Below the pieces are notes generated by a model. That model did no database searches. It was not told where the DNA came from and was given only the letters and a program-made list of their open reading frames with translations. Of a DNA stretch of 11,415 bases, positions 5,401 to 11,415 are shown one piece after another (position 1 is the stretch's first letter; each line of letters begins with the position of its first letter). The stretch is taken from assembly GCA_028565635.1 (NCBI GenBank), contig JAOXYB010043337.1, positions 1 through 11,415 on the forward strand, read 5' to 3'. Origin of the DNA: Phoronis ovalis (Eukaryota > Phoronida > Phoronidae). A program made the position numbers and the translations under genes.

Positions 5401-8121
5401 TGATTGTAAATGTAGAGTACAGATTGGCTCCTGAGCATACGTTTCCGGCAAGTCATGATGACAGTGAAGCTGTTCTAAGATGGGTTCTCGAAAACAAAGC
5501 AACTATAGGTAGCACCTTTGCTTTACAGTATATTAATTTAACATCAGGTTCATGATTGCGAATTGTGAGATTATTTTTTTAATGTTTCTTTGTGAACCTC
5601 AATATTGATATCATACATTATGTACCTGTAGATGTATATCCATCTAAATAAAATAGACTAAAAGGAACATTAAATGGACTCCATATGGACTTGCTGTAAC
5701 CTCTGATCAGCTACCCAAACGTTCCCAGAGTGCTACCTTTCGTGAATTAACAATCGCATAATTCTTCGAACGCTCACGCGATTACTCCGCCAAATGTGGC
5801 TTTTTAGGAACGTTCAGGTTTGTGACAGCTAATTCCACCAAGAGCTTGCAAATATCTTACTAATTCTATAAACCTAGGCCTCAGCATCGACACATGGGGT
5901 ACACGTGTTTGTTAGAGAAAATGTACATGCACTACTTGTACTTGGTCACTGTGCCATGCACATCGATAAACGGTAGCATTACTGTGTTCTGCAAGGCTGC
6001 TTTTTTATACGGCAGGTGGCGCTAAAAGTAAGGTTGGAGTAATGGGGGACAGTGCAGGAGGGAACATCGCTGCCAGCATTGTACATGACGTCGATGGAGT
6101 TGATTTTCAGGTTGTAAACACAGTACTTTCTTTGATCATTTATTTTGCACATTCAAGCTGAATTCGATTAGAGAGAAAATAAGCAATGTGCAATATATAT
6201 CTGGTATCAGTTGGGGATACAAGAGAACGAATAAGAACGTTTTTCATACAATAGAAGTCAGTGTAGATGTATCTTTAAACTATTTCTTCGATCATTTGTC
6301 ATACAAGATTCATTAATCCAACCCATGCATCGGTGCTGCTCTACAATGTAGAAAACCTTTCCAAATTCAAAGATATCGTATTCAAATGTCTTGAATAATT
6401 GTGCAGGTGTTGTTCTATTTTAGATACTTGTGTATCCCAATGTTGATTTACGATTTCAACAAGAATCATATCAAAAATTTGGACTAGGAGGGTATTTCCT
6501 AACTTTAGATCGTATGAATTGGTAAGCAAACTGTTTCATGCCAATCGTTCAAGTAGCTGTCGGTCAGTACTAGTGCAGTGTTTAATTTTAATTAGAATTT
6601 AACGTTCATTGAAATCTAAAAAATTACCAAACCTCTATACAAAAAAAATTGTCGTTGATGGGAAAGATAAGATTTTTTCTGTTGGTGCACGTAAACTTTT
6701 AGTACACATAAACACTGCATCACGCCTAGCTTGTGTAAAATTGTACTCAATCTTTGTTTACAAGGAAGAAGCATAGTTACAAGTTCTTTCAATCGTGATG
6801 GAATAATTTTCACTTATTTACAACACTTCAACAACATAATATGTTTAGTACCAGTCTTTAGTTACCAGATTTAGTATGTACATAACTAATACCCGAGCAT
6901 CTACTCTCCTCCGGCAGTCATTTGATGAAGCGTTTCAATGAGGAATGTGTATTTTTATGAAATCTTTCAATAAAGTATTTTACATTATAATAGTCGAATA
7001 GAAAAAACATTTCCACATACAATATTGAACAGGTTCCGAAGTCTATGGTTACCGGATTTGTCATATGTGAACAATAGCCGAGCAGCACCTTTCCTCAGGC
7101 GGACTTTTGATAAAGTGCCTCCAGCTGTCATAATGATTACAGGAAGTGACCCGTTGAGCGATGAAGGAATAGGTAATTTCACTGAATCAGTATCACAATG
7201 CTTGAAGATAAAAGCTCACATCTCCCTTTTCATTGTACGAGACTGTACAGACAGCGTTTTTTGAAATGAGCTTTACTTAAGCAGTACATGTATCTCGTTT
7301 TTTCTGTGCGCGCACAGTTACACATGCAGGAAAGTAAAAATTGCATGGTTTCATTTTATGCACCATCAATATAAAAGCTAATGGCAATATATACATTATA
7401 ACACGTTTTTTATTTAAAAATTCTAAATGGGACTATTTATTTGTACCTTATATAATAGTCGAATATATCTAACTGATCTGGAATTTCAGAGTATGCTAAC
7501 AAGCTGACTGACGCAGGTGTGAAGATGAAAATGATTTACTTCAACAATACGATCCACATGCCATTTCATCTTGCAGGTAGACTAAGTACACAACACTGTT
7601 TTTGTTCACATTCAGTTTTAATAAATGATTTAAAATAAACGTTAACATAATTTGGGATAGTGAAACAACTTAATTTCTGATTCATTTTATAGCAGTCATA
7701 TTTCTGTACTAATGCTCTGTTTGCTTGTCACACATCTAGTTAAATATGTATTTTACCTTTAGTCAATTCTCATCAAACCAAAAGATTTAAAATGTGGTAC
7801 ACCTGGGGAGTATTTTTAAAAACATAAGAAAGATAAAGCAAGCCAGTCTCATGCAGTTTTTCCTCGCCAAATTCATGTTTTCTTTACTTGTACATTCATA
7901 TATAGATATGCTGATTTTTCATATTCTTTTAAATTTTTAAAGGAGTTTTTAACCAGACAAGTCAGGGGATGTATCTTGGCGCCAGAGATTTCATTATGGA
8001 GATAAACAAGGCAGAAGCTGGTATGCCAAATCATGGAGACCGCGTCCCAATATCGAAAATGTTACTGCTGTTTGGCTGCATGGTCGGGATATTAAAGGTT
8101 ATTAAAGCCTCTACAGTCTAA
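2293..8121 (+). CDS. Alpha/beta-hydrolase fold-3 esterase/lipase (HSL/AADAC-like), nine exons
   Basis: The CDS joins 2293-2408, 3738-3880, 4566-4698, 5387-5508, 6016-6110, 6424-6521, 7033-7172, 7490-7576 and 7943-8121. It encodes 370 residues. All introns are GT-AG and all phases agree. In order, the protein shows a hydrophobic N-terminus (about residues 5-20; signal peptide or ER anchor), the oxyanion motif HGGG (110-113), RLAPEH at the end of the next strand, the nucleophile elbow GDSAGG with Ser184, the acid motif DPLSDEG with Asp275, and TIHMPF with the likely catalytic His305. A hydrophobic tail covers about 350-365. Enzymes of this family hydrolyse short- to medium-chain esters, lipid esters or arylacetamides. 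The substrate here is unknown. The length and the short path between the exon-6 and exon-7 segments look closer to compact bacterial-type family members than to vertebrate AADAC of about 400 residues. One oddity is that the usual HG after the catalytic strand is replaced by HMP. I do not give a symbol. Confidence 0.92.
2409..3737 (+). other. Intron 1 (phase 2)
   Basis: This 1329-nt intron has donor gtaata and an acceptor preceded by a run of T (ttttttttaacag). It holds a run of 12 G at 2947-2958, a two-copy 96-bp tandem repeat at 3033-3226, and otherwise AT-rich sequence with no recognisable coding segment. Confidence 0.85.
3033..3226. repeat. Two-copy 96-bp tandem duplication
   Basis: Copy 1 (3033-3128) and copy 2 (3129-3224) begin tggtagatataggtatac and are nearly identical. 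They differ by one or two bases in the A/T run near the middle and by a C/T change in cactcatt versus cacttatt. The high identity indicates a recent duplication inside intron 1. Because 96 is divisible by three, it also creates a long but meaningless antisense open frame with a 32-residue repeat. Confidence 0.92.
3738..3880 (+). CDS. Exon 2: N-terminal cap region
   Basis: This exon encodes residues 39 (split) to 86 plus one base (phase 1). It runs from FLYTKPPPQLTVEDVRK to VPSSQIS and matches the place of the cap/helical N-terminus that precedes the core strand in this family. The acceptor is a strong polypyrimidine-AG. The donor is ctg|gtaagt, close to consensus. Reading on past the donor runs straight into the MITE, so the longer open frame starting here is not real coding sequence. 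Confidence 0.92.
3914..4414 (-). mobile_element. 501-bp MITE, copy 2, inverted relative to copy 1
   Basis: Read on the minus strand, this matches the element at 1611-2110 along its whole length. It shares the terminal cccgggggg...ctcac and gtcgggtac blocks, the ccctaaacggg motifs, the A-rich runs and the same 22-bp palindrome (3996-4017). It has about 23 bp more than copy 1 near one end, including one further ccctaaacggg motif. The flanks aactgcac (3906-3913) and aatagcac (4415-4422) agree at 6 of 8 positions, consistent with a decayed 8-bp target duplication. It sits in intron 2, 33 nt after the donor. No coding capacity is seen. Confidence 0.85.
4566..4698 (+). CDS. Exon 3: oxyanion-hole HGGG exon
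   Basis: This exon encodes residues 87 (split) to 130 plus two bases of Thr131. It holds the strand IVVYF followed by HGGGF (H110-F114), which forms the oxyanion hole in this family. The acceptor is a tandem site, tctag-aag. Use of the first AG gives S-E-G-I, and use of the second (exon from 4569) drops the Glu and keeps frame. The donor is tac|gtaagt. Confidence 0.95.
4699..5386 (+). other. Intron 3 (phase 2)
   Basis: This 688-nt AT-rich intron has donor gtaagt and acceptor tttcttttccag. It includes a short tandem repeat of an 11-bp unit (gtaaatgtact, about 2.7 copies, 5220-5249). No other structure was recognised. Confidence 0.88.
5220..5249. repeat. 11-bp short tandem repeat
   Basis: Two perfect units of gtaaatgtact are followed by a third that decays to gtaaatatacg. 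This is a small intronic repeat with no evident function. Confidence 0.8.
5387..5508 (+). CDS. Exon 4: RLAPEH strand-helix exon
   Basis: This exon encodes residues 131 (split) to 171 plus one base (phase 1). The segment VNVEYRLAPEHTFPA with the following DD is highly characteristic of the HSL/AADAC family, where it forms the strand and turn after the oxyanion loop. The acceptor ttttccag is strong. The donor is tag|gtagca. Confidence 0.94.
5509..6015 (+). other. Intron 4 (phase 1)
   Basis: This 507-nt intron has a 3' half less AT-rich than the other introns. Two segments related by partial inverted symmetry (agctacccaaacgttcc near 5710 and aggaacgttcagg near 5807) hint at a small foldback remnant. 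No coding segment was recognised. Confidence 0.8.
6016..6110 (+). CDS. Exon 5: nucleophile elbow GDSAGG
   Basis: This exon encodes residues 172 (split) to 203 (phase 0 end). The motif VGVMGDSAGGNIAAS places the catalytic serine at Ser184 in the GxSxG elbow. The acceptor is acggcag|gt and the donor is ttcag|gttgta, which is weaker than consensus. The reading frame is fixed on both sides by neighbouring exons. Confidence 0.95.
6424..6521 (+). CDS. Exon 6: core strand and cap-return helix
   Basis: This exon encodes residues 204-235 plus two bases of Trp236. ILVYPNVDLR matches the family's (L)IYPxxD strand after the nucleophile helix. GYFLTLDRMNW corresponds to the conserved FLT-x-x-x-M-x-W segment. 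The acceptor is ttctattttag and the donor is ttg|gtaagc. Confidence 0.93.
6522..7032 (+). other. Intron 6 (phase 2)
   Basis: This 511-nt AT-rich intron contains a decayed partial copy of exon 7 near its 3' end, annotated separately. I searched it for an extra exon matching the longer cap loop of vertebrate AADAC and saw none. Confidence 0.85.
6849..6940 (+). pseudogene. Decayed partial duplicate of exon 7
   Basis: Positions 6853-6926 align with 7040-7111 of exon 7. The two flanking blocks (20 and 39 bp) match at about 47 of 59 positions, and a poorly aligned middle differs in length by 2 bp. Read in the matching frames, the second block gives NTRASTLLRQSFDEA against NSRAAPFLRRTFDKV of the true exon, mostly conservative changes. 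An acceptor-like tttag lies just before it (6844-6848). The Trp241 codon TGG is TAG here, the 2-bp length difference breaks the frame, and the part encoding the catalytic Asp is not recognisable. It cannot be a working exon. Confidence 0.72.
7033..7172 (+). CDS. Exon 7: catalytic-acid exon (DPLSDEG)
   Basis: This exon encodes residues 236 (split) to 282 plus one base (phase 1). Near the start, NNSRAAPFL corresponds to the family's SP-L/AAP-L segment. PPAVIMITGSDPLSDEG carries the charge-relay acid Asp275 in the D-x-L-x-D-E-G motif. The acceptor is ttgaacag and the donor is tag|gtaatt. The 15-bp sequence tataatagtcgaata occurs upstream in intron 6 (6986-7000) and again in intron 7 (7451-7465). 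Confidence 0.94.
7490..7576 (+). CDS. Exon 8: catalytic-histidine exon
   Basis: This exon encodes residues 283 (split) to 311 plus one base (phase 1). EYANKLTDAGVKMKMIYF is the typical helix and strand leading to the catalytic His. His305 in TIHMPFHL occupies the usual position, but the common HGF is replaced by HMPF. His309 is a second candidate nearby. The acceptor is gaatttcag and the donor is cag|gtagac. Confidence 0.92.
7943..8121 (+). CDS. Exon 9: C-terminal helix, hydrophobic tail and stop
   Basis: This exon encodes residues 312 (split) to 370 and ends with TAA at 8119-8121. A helix-like stretch (NQTSQGMYLGARDFIMEINKA, 315-335; NQT is a possible N-glycosylation site) precedes a basic/polar linker. 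A hydrophobic run (about 350-365) is then followed by KASTV. The tail could be membrane-associating. The acceptor aaatttttaaag has a modest pyrimidine tract. The stop falls immediately before LINE-derived sequence. Confidence 0.9.
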
Positions 8122-8274
8122 TTATAAACTGATAATTTTTTATGTTTATATATATATGTTTATTTTGAACTTAATAGGTTCATATACAGTACAAAAATAA
8201 CTAATAACTAGAAGAACTAATAAATGTACAGTAAATGAACACGCATATATACAAAACAAAAAGACCTACGGTCA

Positions 8275-8280
8275 AATAAA
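8275..8280 (+). promoter_or_regulatory. Candidate poly(A) signal AATAAA
   Basis: This is the first canonical AATAAA on the plus strand after the stop codon, about 155 nt downstream and inside the antisense LINE remnant. Another occurs at 8466-8471. If either is used, the transcript's 3' end has been taken over from transposon sequence. There is no direct evidence of cleavage. Confidence 0.35.
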
Positions 8281-8385
8281 ATAATACAATAATGTACAAG
8301 GTACTTTACAAAGGAAAACTATAAATAGTAAGTAGTATCAACCCATGTAATTTAAACTAGAAGTAGAACCAAAGACACTAAACAA

Positions 8386-8590
8386 CTAGAGCAACAATTT
8401 GGCACGGAAACTGTAAATATATTGTCTAAGGAGAGCATGATAAGTCGGTATGTTATAACGAACAAAATAAAAACTAGTACTAGTATCATTGGTGGAAATA
8501 TCAGCACTGACCAGACATTGATGAGAAAAAACGTAATACTAATGTGAGAAGAAAATAGGTGTCTATTAAACGCACAATTCAAATCTGTAC
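8386..8590 (-). pseudogene. LINE reverse-transcriptase C-terminal fragment, frameshifted
   Basis: Minus-strand translation from 8538 down to the stop at 8388-8386 includes RYNIPTYHALLRQYIYSFRA close to its end. This resembles the C-terminal LLRxxIYSF region of invertebrate CR1/L2-type polyproteins. Just upstream, in another frame, lies LNCAFNRHLFSSH (8582-8544). A frame change and a stop near 8541-8539 separate the two, so the copy is broken. The family assignment rests on recalled motif resemblance, not on a search. Confidence 0.45.
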
Positions 8591-9935
8591 ACTGTTTCTA
8601 AAACAAAGTTGACAATTTTTTATTACAATGTTGTAACTTTTTTTATAATTTGTGTGTTATAAAGCACATTAAAAAATTTATGTAACCAAACTAAAAACGG
8701 TGTCTCGGGCTTATATATTAAATTGATATACGTAGTAGCTTGCAAAGAAGAAAGTGGAAATGCGGCATAAGTACACCATTAGATTCTCCATCCAACTCAA
8801 TAGAAAAACGTTTTAACGTTCATGCACATGTAAAATAGAGCAACAATCCCTGAACTATTATCTCTTCATAATGTGAGCGTGCACTCTTTCATACACTACC
8901 AGTGCAGTCTTGACCATAGAAATGCGAGCTACAAAATCTACCTATCAATCGCACTATTTCAGTGGCAAATAGGTCCGAATTCAAATTCCGATTTCTGAAA
9001 AATTAAATAATGATCTCTGAAATTTTATTGCTTTAGTCAGAAAGTACAACATGTTGACATTACAAAACACTCAAAATTAAAAGTCAAGCCCCCTAGGAAA
9101 CAAAAAATACGTGCATTAATATGCCGGTACTATATTCGTGGAATGTCAACAAAGCCTCCTGGAAGCCTCGTGTTATGGTGTACTTACAGGCCATACAACA
9201 TTGGTTAACATTTTCAGTTCAAGTTTCATACATTGTCCGAATGTTGAACGTTTTTAGTAACAGAATAGTCTGTTAATTTAAAGTATATTAACTGTGCTGT
9301 CTTTAACAACTATTATCAATTAAAAAGATTAAAAACTCGACCATGCCTATTTCCAGTTTCCTGGAGTGCAATTTTTTATTGATGTTTGTTACTTTTACCT
9401 TTTTACTCTACAGTGTACAAGGTGATAAGAAAGTAAGTGTCCGAAACACGCACAAATTCAAATCATTTAGACTGTTCTGAAAGATAAAAGGTGATAAGTT
9501 TTATTATAATTTTGTAATTTCTTTATTTTTTTTAATTTGTTTACTACAAAAGCACATTTTTAACAATGTATGTTACCAAAATAAAAAACGGTGTCCCGGG
9601 CTTATATCATTAATATCCAGAGTAACTTGTAAAGGAGAAAGGGAAATATTGGTTGACATTGCATGCCGGTTTAAGTTTCATACATTGTGCCAGTGTTGAA
9701 TGTTTTAGTAACAGAATGGTCTGTTAATCTAAAGTATGTTAACTGTAACTTGTAAAGGAGAAATGGAAAAAATATGTTAATATTGTCAGTTCAAGTTTCA
9801 TACATTGTGCTAGTGTTGGACGTTTTTAGTAACAGAATGGTCTGTTAATTTGAAGCATGTTAACTGTGTTACCTTTATAAACAAGTATTATTAACTAAAA
9901 AGATTAAAAACTCATGTTACTTTCAGTTTTCCTTA
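8588..9935. repeat. Diverged segmental/tandem repeat array
   Basis: The block at about 8588-8760 is repeated at about 9468-9650. Both contain ttttattanaat, aaagcacat and acggtgtcycgggcttatat. A second block (about 9199-9385) recurs at about 9661-9748 and 9774-9935. These copies share caagtttcatacattgt, gtaacagaat and gtctgttaat, and copies 1 and 3 also share aaaaagattaaaaactc. Within the second half the unit repeats with a period of about 123 bp (gtaacttgtaaaggagaaa at 9622 and 9745). The first unit carries about 430 bp (8765-9195) not present in the second. No open frame of note is present; the array is probably transposon- or satellite-derived. Confidence 0.75.
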
Positions 9936-9961
9936 GACGCAATCACGTGTAATTTTAGATG

Positions 9962-10817
9962 CAGTGAAAACGGGATGGTGACCTAATATTACCTATACAT
10001 TTCAAATTTTTGCAATACACAGTTTATGACAAAAAAATGCTAAAACTGTCGGGCAACAGTTTAACATTGAAAAACACTATCTTGCCAGATGTCGCTGCAC
10101 ACAACTAAGCAAGTATCTGGATAAGCCCGATGTAAAAGGGATCTTTTCAGAAGATACGAGATTGTTCTGCGTCCTGCATATATGTATACTATTTAACTAG
10201 AAGTTGCATTTTATTATGTCTTTCATTTTAAAAAAATTGCAGAAATCATTAATATGCTTTAAATATCCATTTTCAGAATTCAAGTTTTTTAATATAAATT
10301 TTACAAAATGTAGAAAAAAATCTCAGTGAAAAAAAAACTGTCAATACAATAAACGTAAAAAACACTCTCTCAATTTATATGAATATATTATTGCTATGTC
10401 CTGTTGACTTTGACGTTCTTACCACGGGATTGCTAAATTATACCTTCCTCGTAGTTTTTCCTTTTCGAGCAATGTTAAAATAGATTTAATAATGTTTTTC
10501 ACATCCGCTGATAGCACAACTTTGCGAGGCATGTTGTACAAACCACGTTATTGGAGGATCCCCTTTTAAGATGCTTCCGTGGTAATTAGCCGTAATTGAG
10601 AAATAAAGGATTCTTTACCTGTACACTGCATGCTAGTTAATCGTATGCAAATAACGGCAGTACCTATCATATGCCAAAATATCGTGTAACACTAGGCAGC
10701 GACATCTGACGAGAATACTGTTTTTTTCAATGTGAAACTGTTACCCAGTAGTTGTAGCATTTTTTTTGTGTATTCCGAAATTATTCCATATTAGTTCACA
10801 ATCCCATTTTCACCTTG
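9962..10817. mobile_element. Non-autonomous element with long terminal inverted repeats
   Basis: The left arm (9962-10098) and right arm (10696-10817) are imperfect inverted repeats. Shared landmarks, read inward, are gtgaaaa-cgggat-gtga, ctaatat, aatacaca, aaaaaaatgct, aacagttt, acattgaaaaa and cagatgtcgctgc. About 600 bp of AT-rich interior holds no transposase frame. A foldback or MITE-type DNA transposon remnant is the simplest reading. I could not identify a convincing target-site duplication. Confidence 0.75.
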
Positions 10818-11331
10818 TTGTATGTGTTTAGTGGACATTTGGTTATTCGTTAAGTTGTCTCAAAAATTCGATTCTGAATATATTATATAACAAAAAATAC
10901 AGGCGCAAAATGTTATCTGGCAAGTACGCACTGATGAAAAGAACTAGAAAAATAGAAAAACTTATTTAATGTATATAAACCGAGAAATGATGTTATATAG
11001 GTCATATTGCTTCTTTTAGACGCATGAGAAAGTCTAAACTCAAAATGTTTGCTTACTACACTAATCATGCATGAATAACACTTTTTAAAATTAAAACAAC
11101 ATTATAATGAAGAAAAAACAGGTACAAATTTATCTAACTACCAAACTCATATAAGTTACATGTTGTTTATTCTCATCCTCCGAACGCAGGAGCTTCTCTC
11201 TACATATACACTCTCAGAGAACGTAATATAGGAACGCATGTAAAAATATTTCCTTGGCATTGGGAAGATGTTTATTCCAGAACTTTAATTTTTTTCTTTT
11301 ATTCTACATACAATTATTAGTCAAATAATTT
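10818..11331. other. AT-rich intergenic stretch, nothing recognised
   Basis: This is AT-rich sequence with no open frame, splice structure, RNA gene or repeat that I can support. Confidence 0.6.
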
Positions 11332-11415
11332 GACACAAACACTACTGTACAGGTTCTACGACACAAACACTACTGTACAGGTTCTACGACACAAACACTA
11401 CTGTACAGGTTCTAC
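11332..11415. repeat. 28-bp minisatellite, three perfect copies at window end
   Basis: Units at 11332-11359, 11360-11387 and 11388-11415 are identical. Each starts gacacaaacac and ends caggttctac. The array reaches the last base of the window, so its true length is unknown. Perfect identity implies recent expansion or active homogenisation. Confidence 0.95.

Larger units (their letters stand above)
8125..8590 (-). mobile_element. 5'-truncated LINE 3' end, antisense to the gene
   Basis: On the minus strand this reads from a reverse-transcriptase-like C-terminus (8590-8386) through an AT-rich 3' UTR. It ends with aataaac, a (ta)n stretch and aaacataaaaaatt, a plausible LINE 3' tail near 8125-8170. 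Retention of only the 3' end is typical of 5' truncation during LINE insertion. It begins a few bases after the hydrolase stop codon, so the gene's 3' UTR is probably made largely of this insertion. The clade (CR1/L2-like?) and the exact ends are uncertain. Confidence 0.5.

Noticed and set aside
6522-7032. A missing exon for the longer AADAC-type cap loop
   Set aside because: No segment here has suitable splice sites and coding similarity. The compact family members align across the exon 6-7 junction without a gap.
7025-7264. Stand-alone 79-residue gene
   Set aside because: It contains exon 7 plus read-through into intron 7. The acceptor at 7031-7032, the donor at 7173 and matching phases show it is an internal exon.
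8352-8582. Hydrophobic 76-residue antisense protein
   Set aside because: Most of it is the wrong frame of the LINE remnant. The frame with reverse-transcriptase-like residues is a different one and ends at 8386.
11332-11415. CRISPR-like array
   Set aside because: The repeats are directly adjacent with no spacers, in an animal-type genome; it is a minisatellite.

Overview
This window looks like nuclear DNA of an animal, most likely a marine invertebrate. It is AT-rich and has GT-AG introns of 0.3-1.3 kb, microsatellites, a tRNA-like SINE relic, two copies of a MITE, a LINE 3' fragment and several degenerate repeats. There is no bacterial gene organisation, and the species cannot be named from this sequence alone.

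One gene is clearly readable. Nine exons on the plus strand (2293-8121) join into an uninterrupted 370-codon reading frame. Every splice phase agrees, and the total is 1113 nt including the stop. The product is an alpha/beta-hydrolase of the hormone-sensitive-lipase/arylacetamide-deacetylase type (alpha/beta hydrolase fold-3). It has an N-terminal hydrophobic signal or anchor, the oxyanion motif HGGG (residues 110-113), the nucleophile elbow GDSAG (182-186), the acid motif DPLSDEG (D275) and a candidate catalytic His (H305). It ends in a hydrophobic C-terminal tail.

Layout. Positions 1-137 hold a tRNA-like SINE fragment with a TAA tail. Positions 138-1602 hold no gene I can support. Positions 1611-2110 are a 500-bp MITE with 39-bp terminal inverted repeats and an 8-bp target duplication. 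The 5' flank and exon 1 follow. A second copy of the same MITE lies in inverted orientation in intron 2 (3914-4414), 33 nt after the donor. Intron 6 carries a decayed partial copy of exon 7 (about 6849-6940). The stop codon at 8119-8121 is followed within about 10 bp by an antisense, 5'-truncated LINE 3' end (about 8125-8590) that contains the last stretch of a reverse-transcriptase-like frame. Positions 8588-9935 are a diverged tandem/segmental repeat. Positions 9962-10817 are a non-autonomous element with inverted repeats of about 120-135 bp. The window ends in a 28-bp minisatellite with three perfect copies, cut by the window edge.

I see no novel multi-gene system. The best leads are the decayed duplicate of the catalytic-Asp exon, the inverted MITE pair bracketing exons 1-2, the tandem NAGNAG acceptor at exon 3, and the LINE placed directly behind the stop codon.
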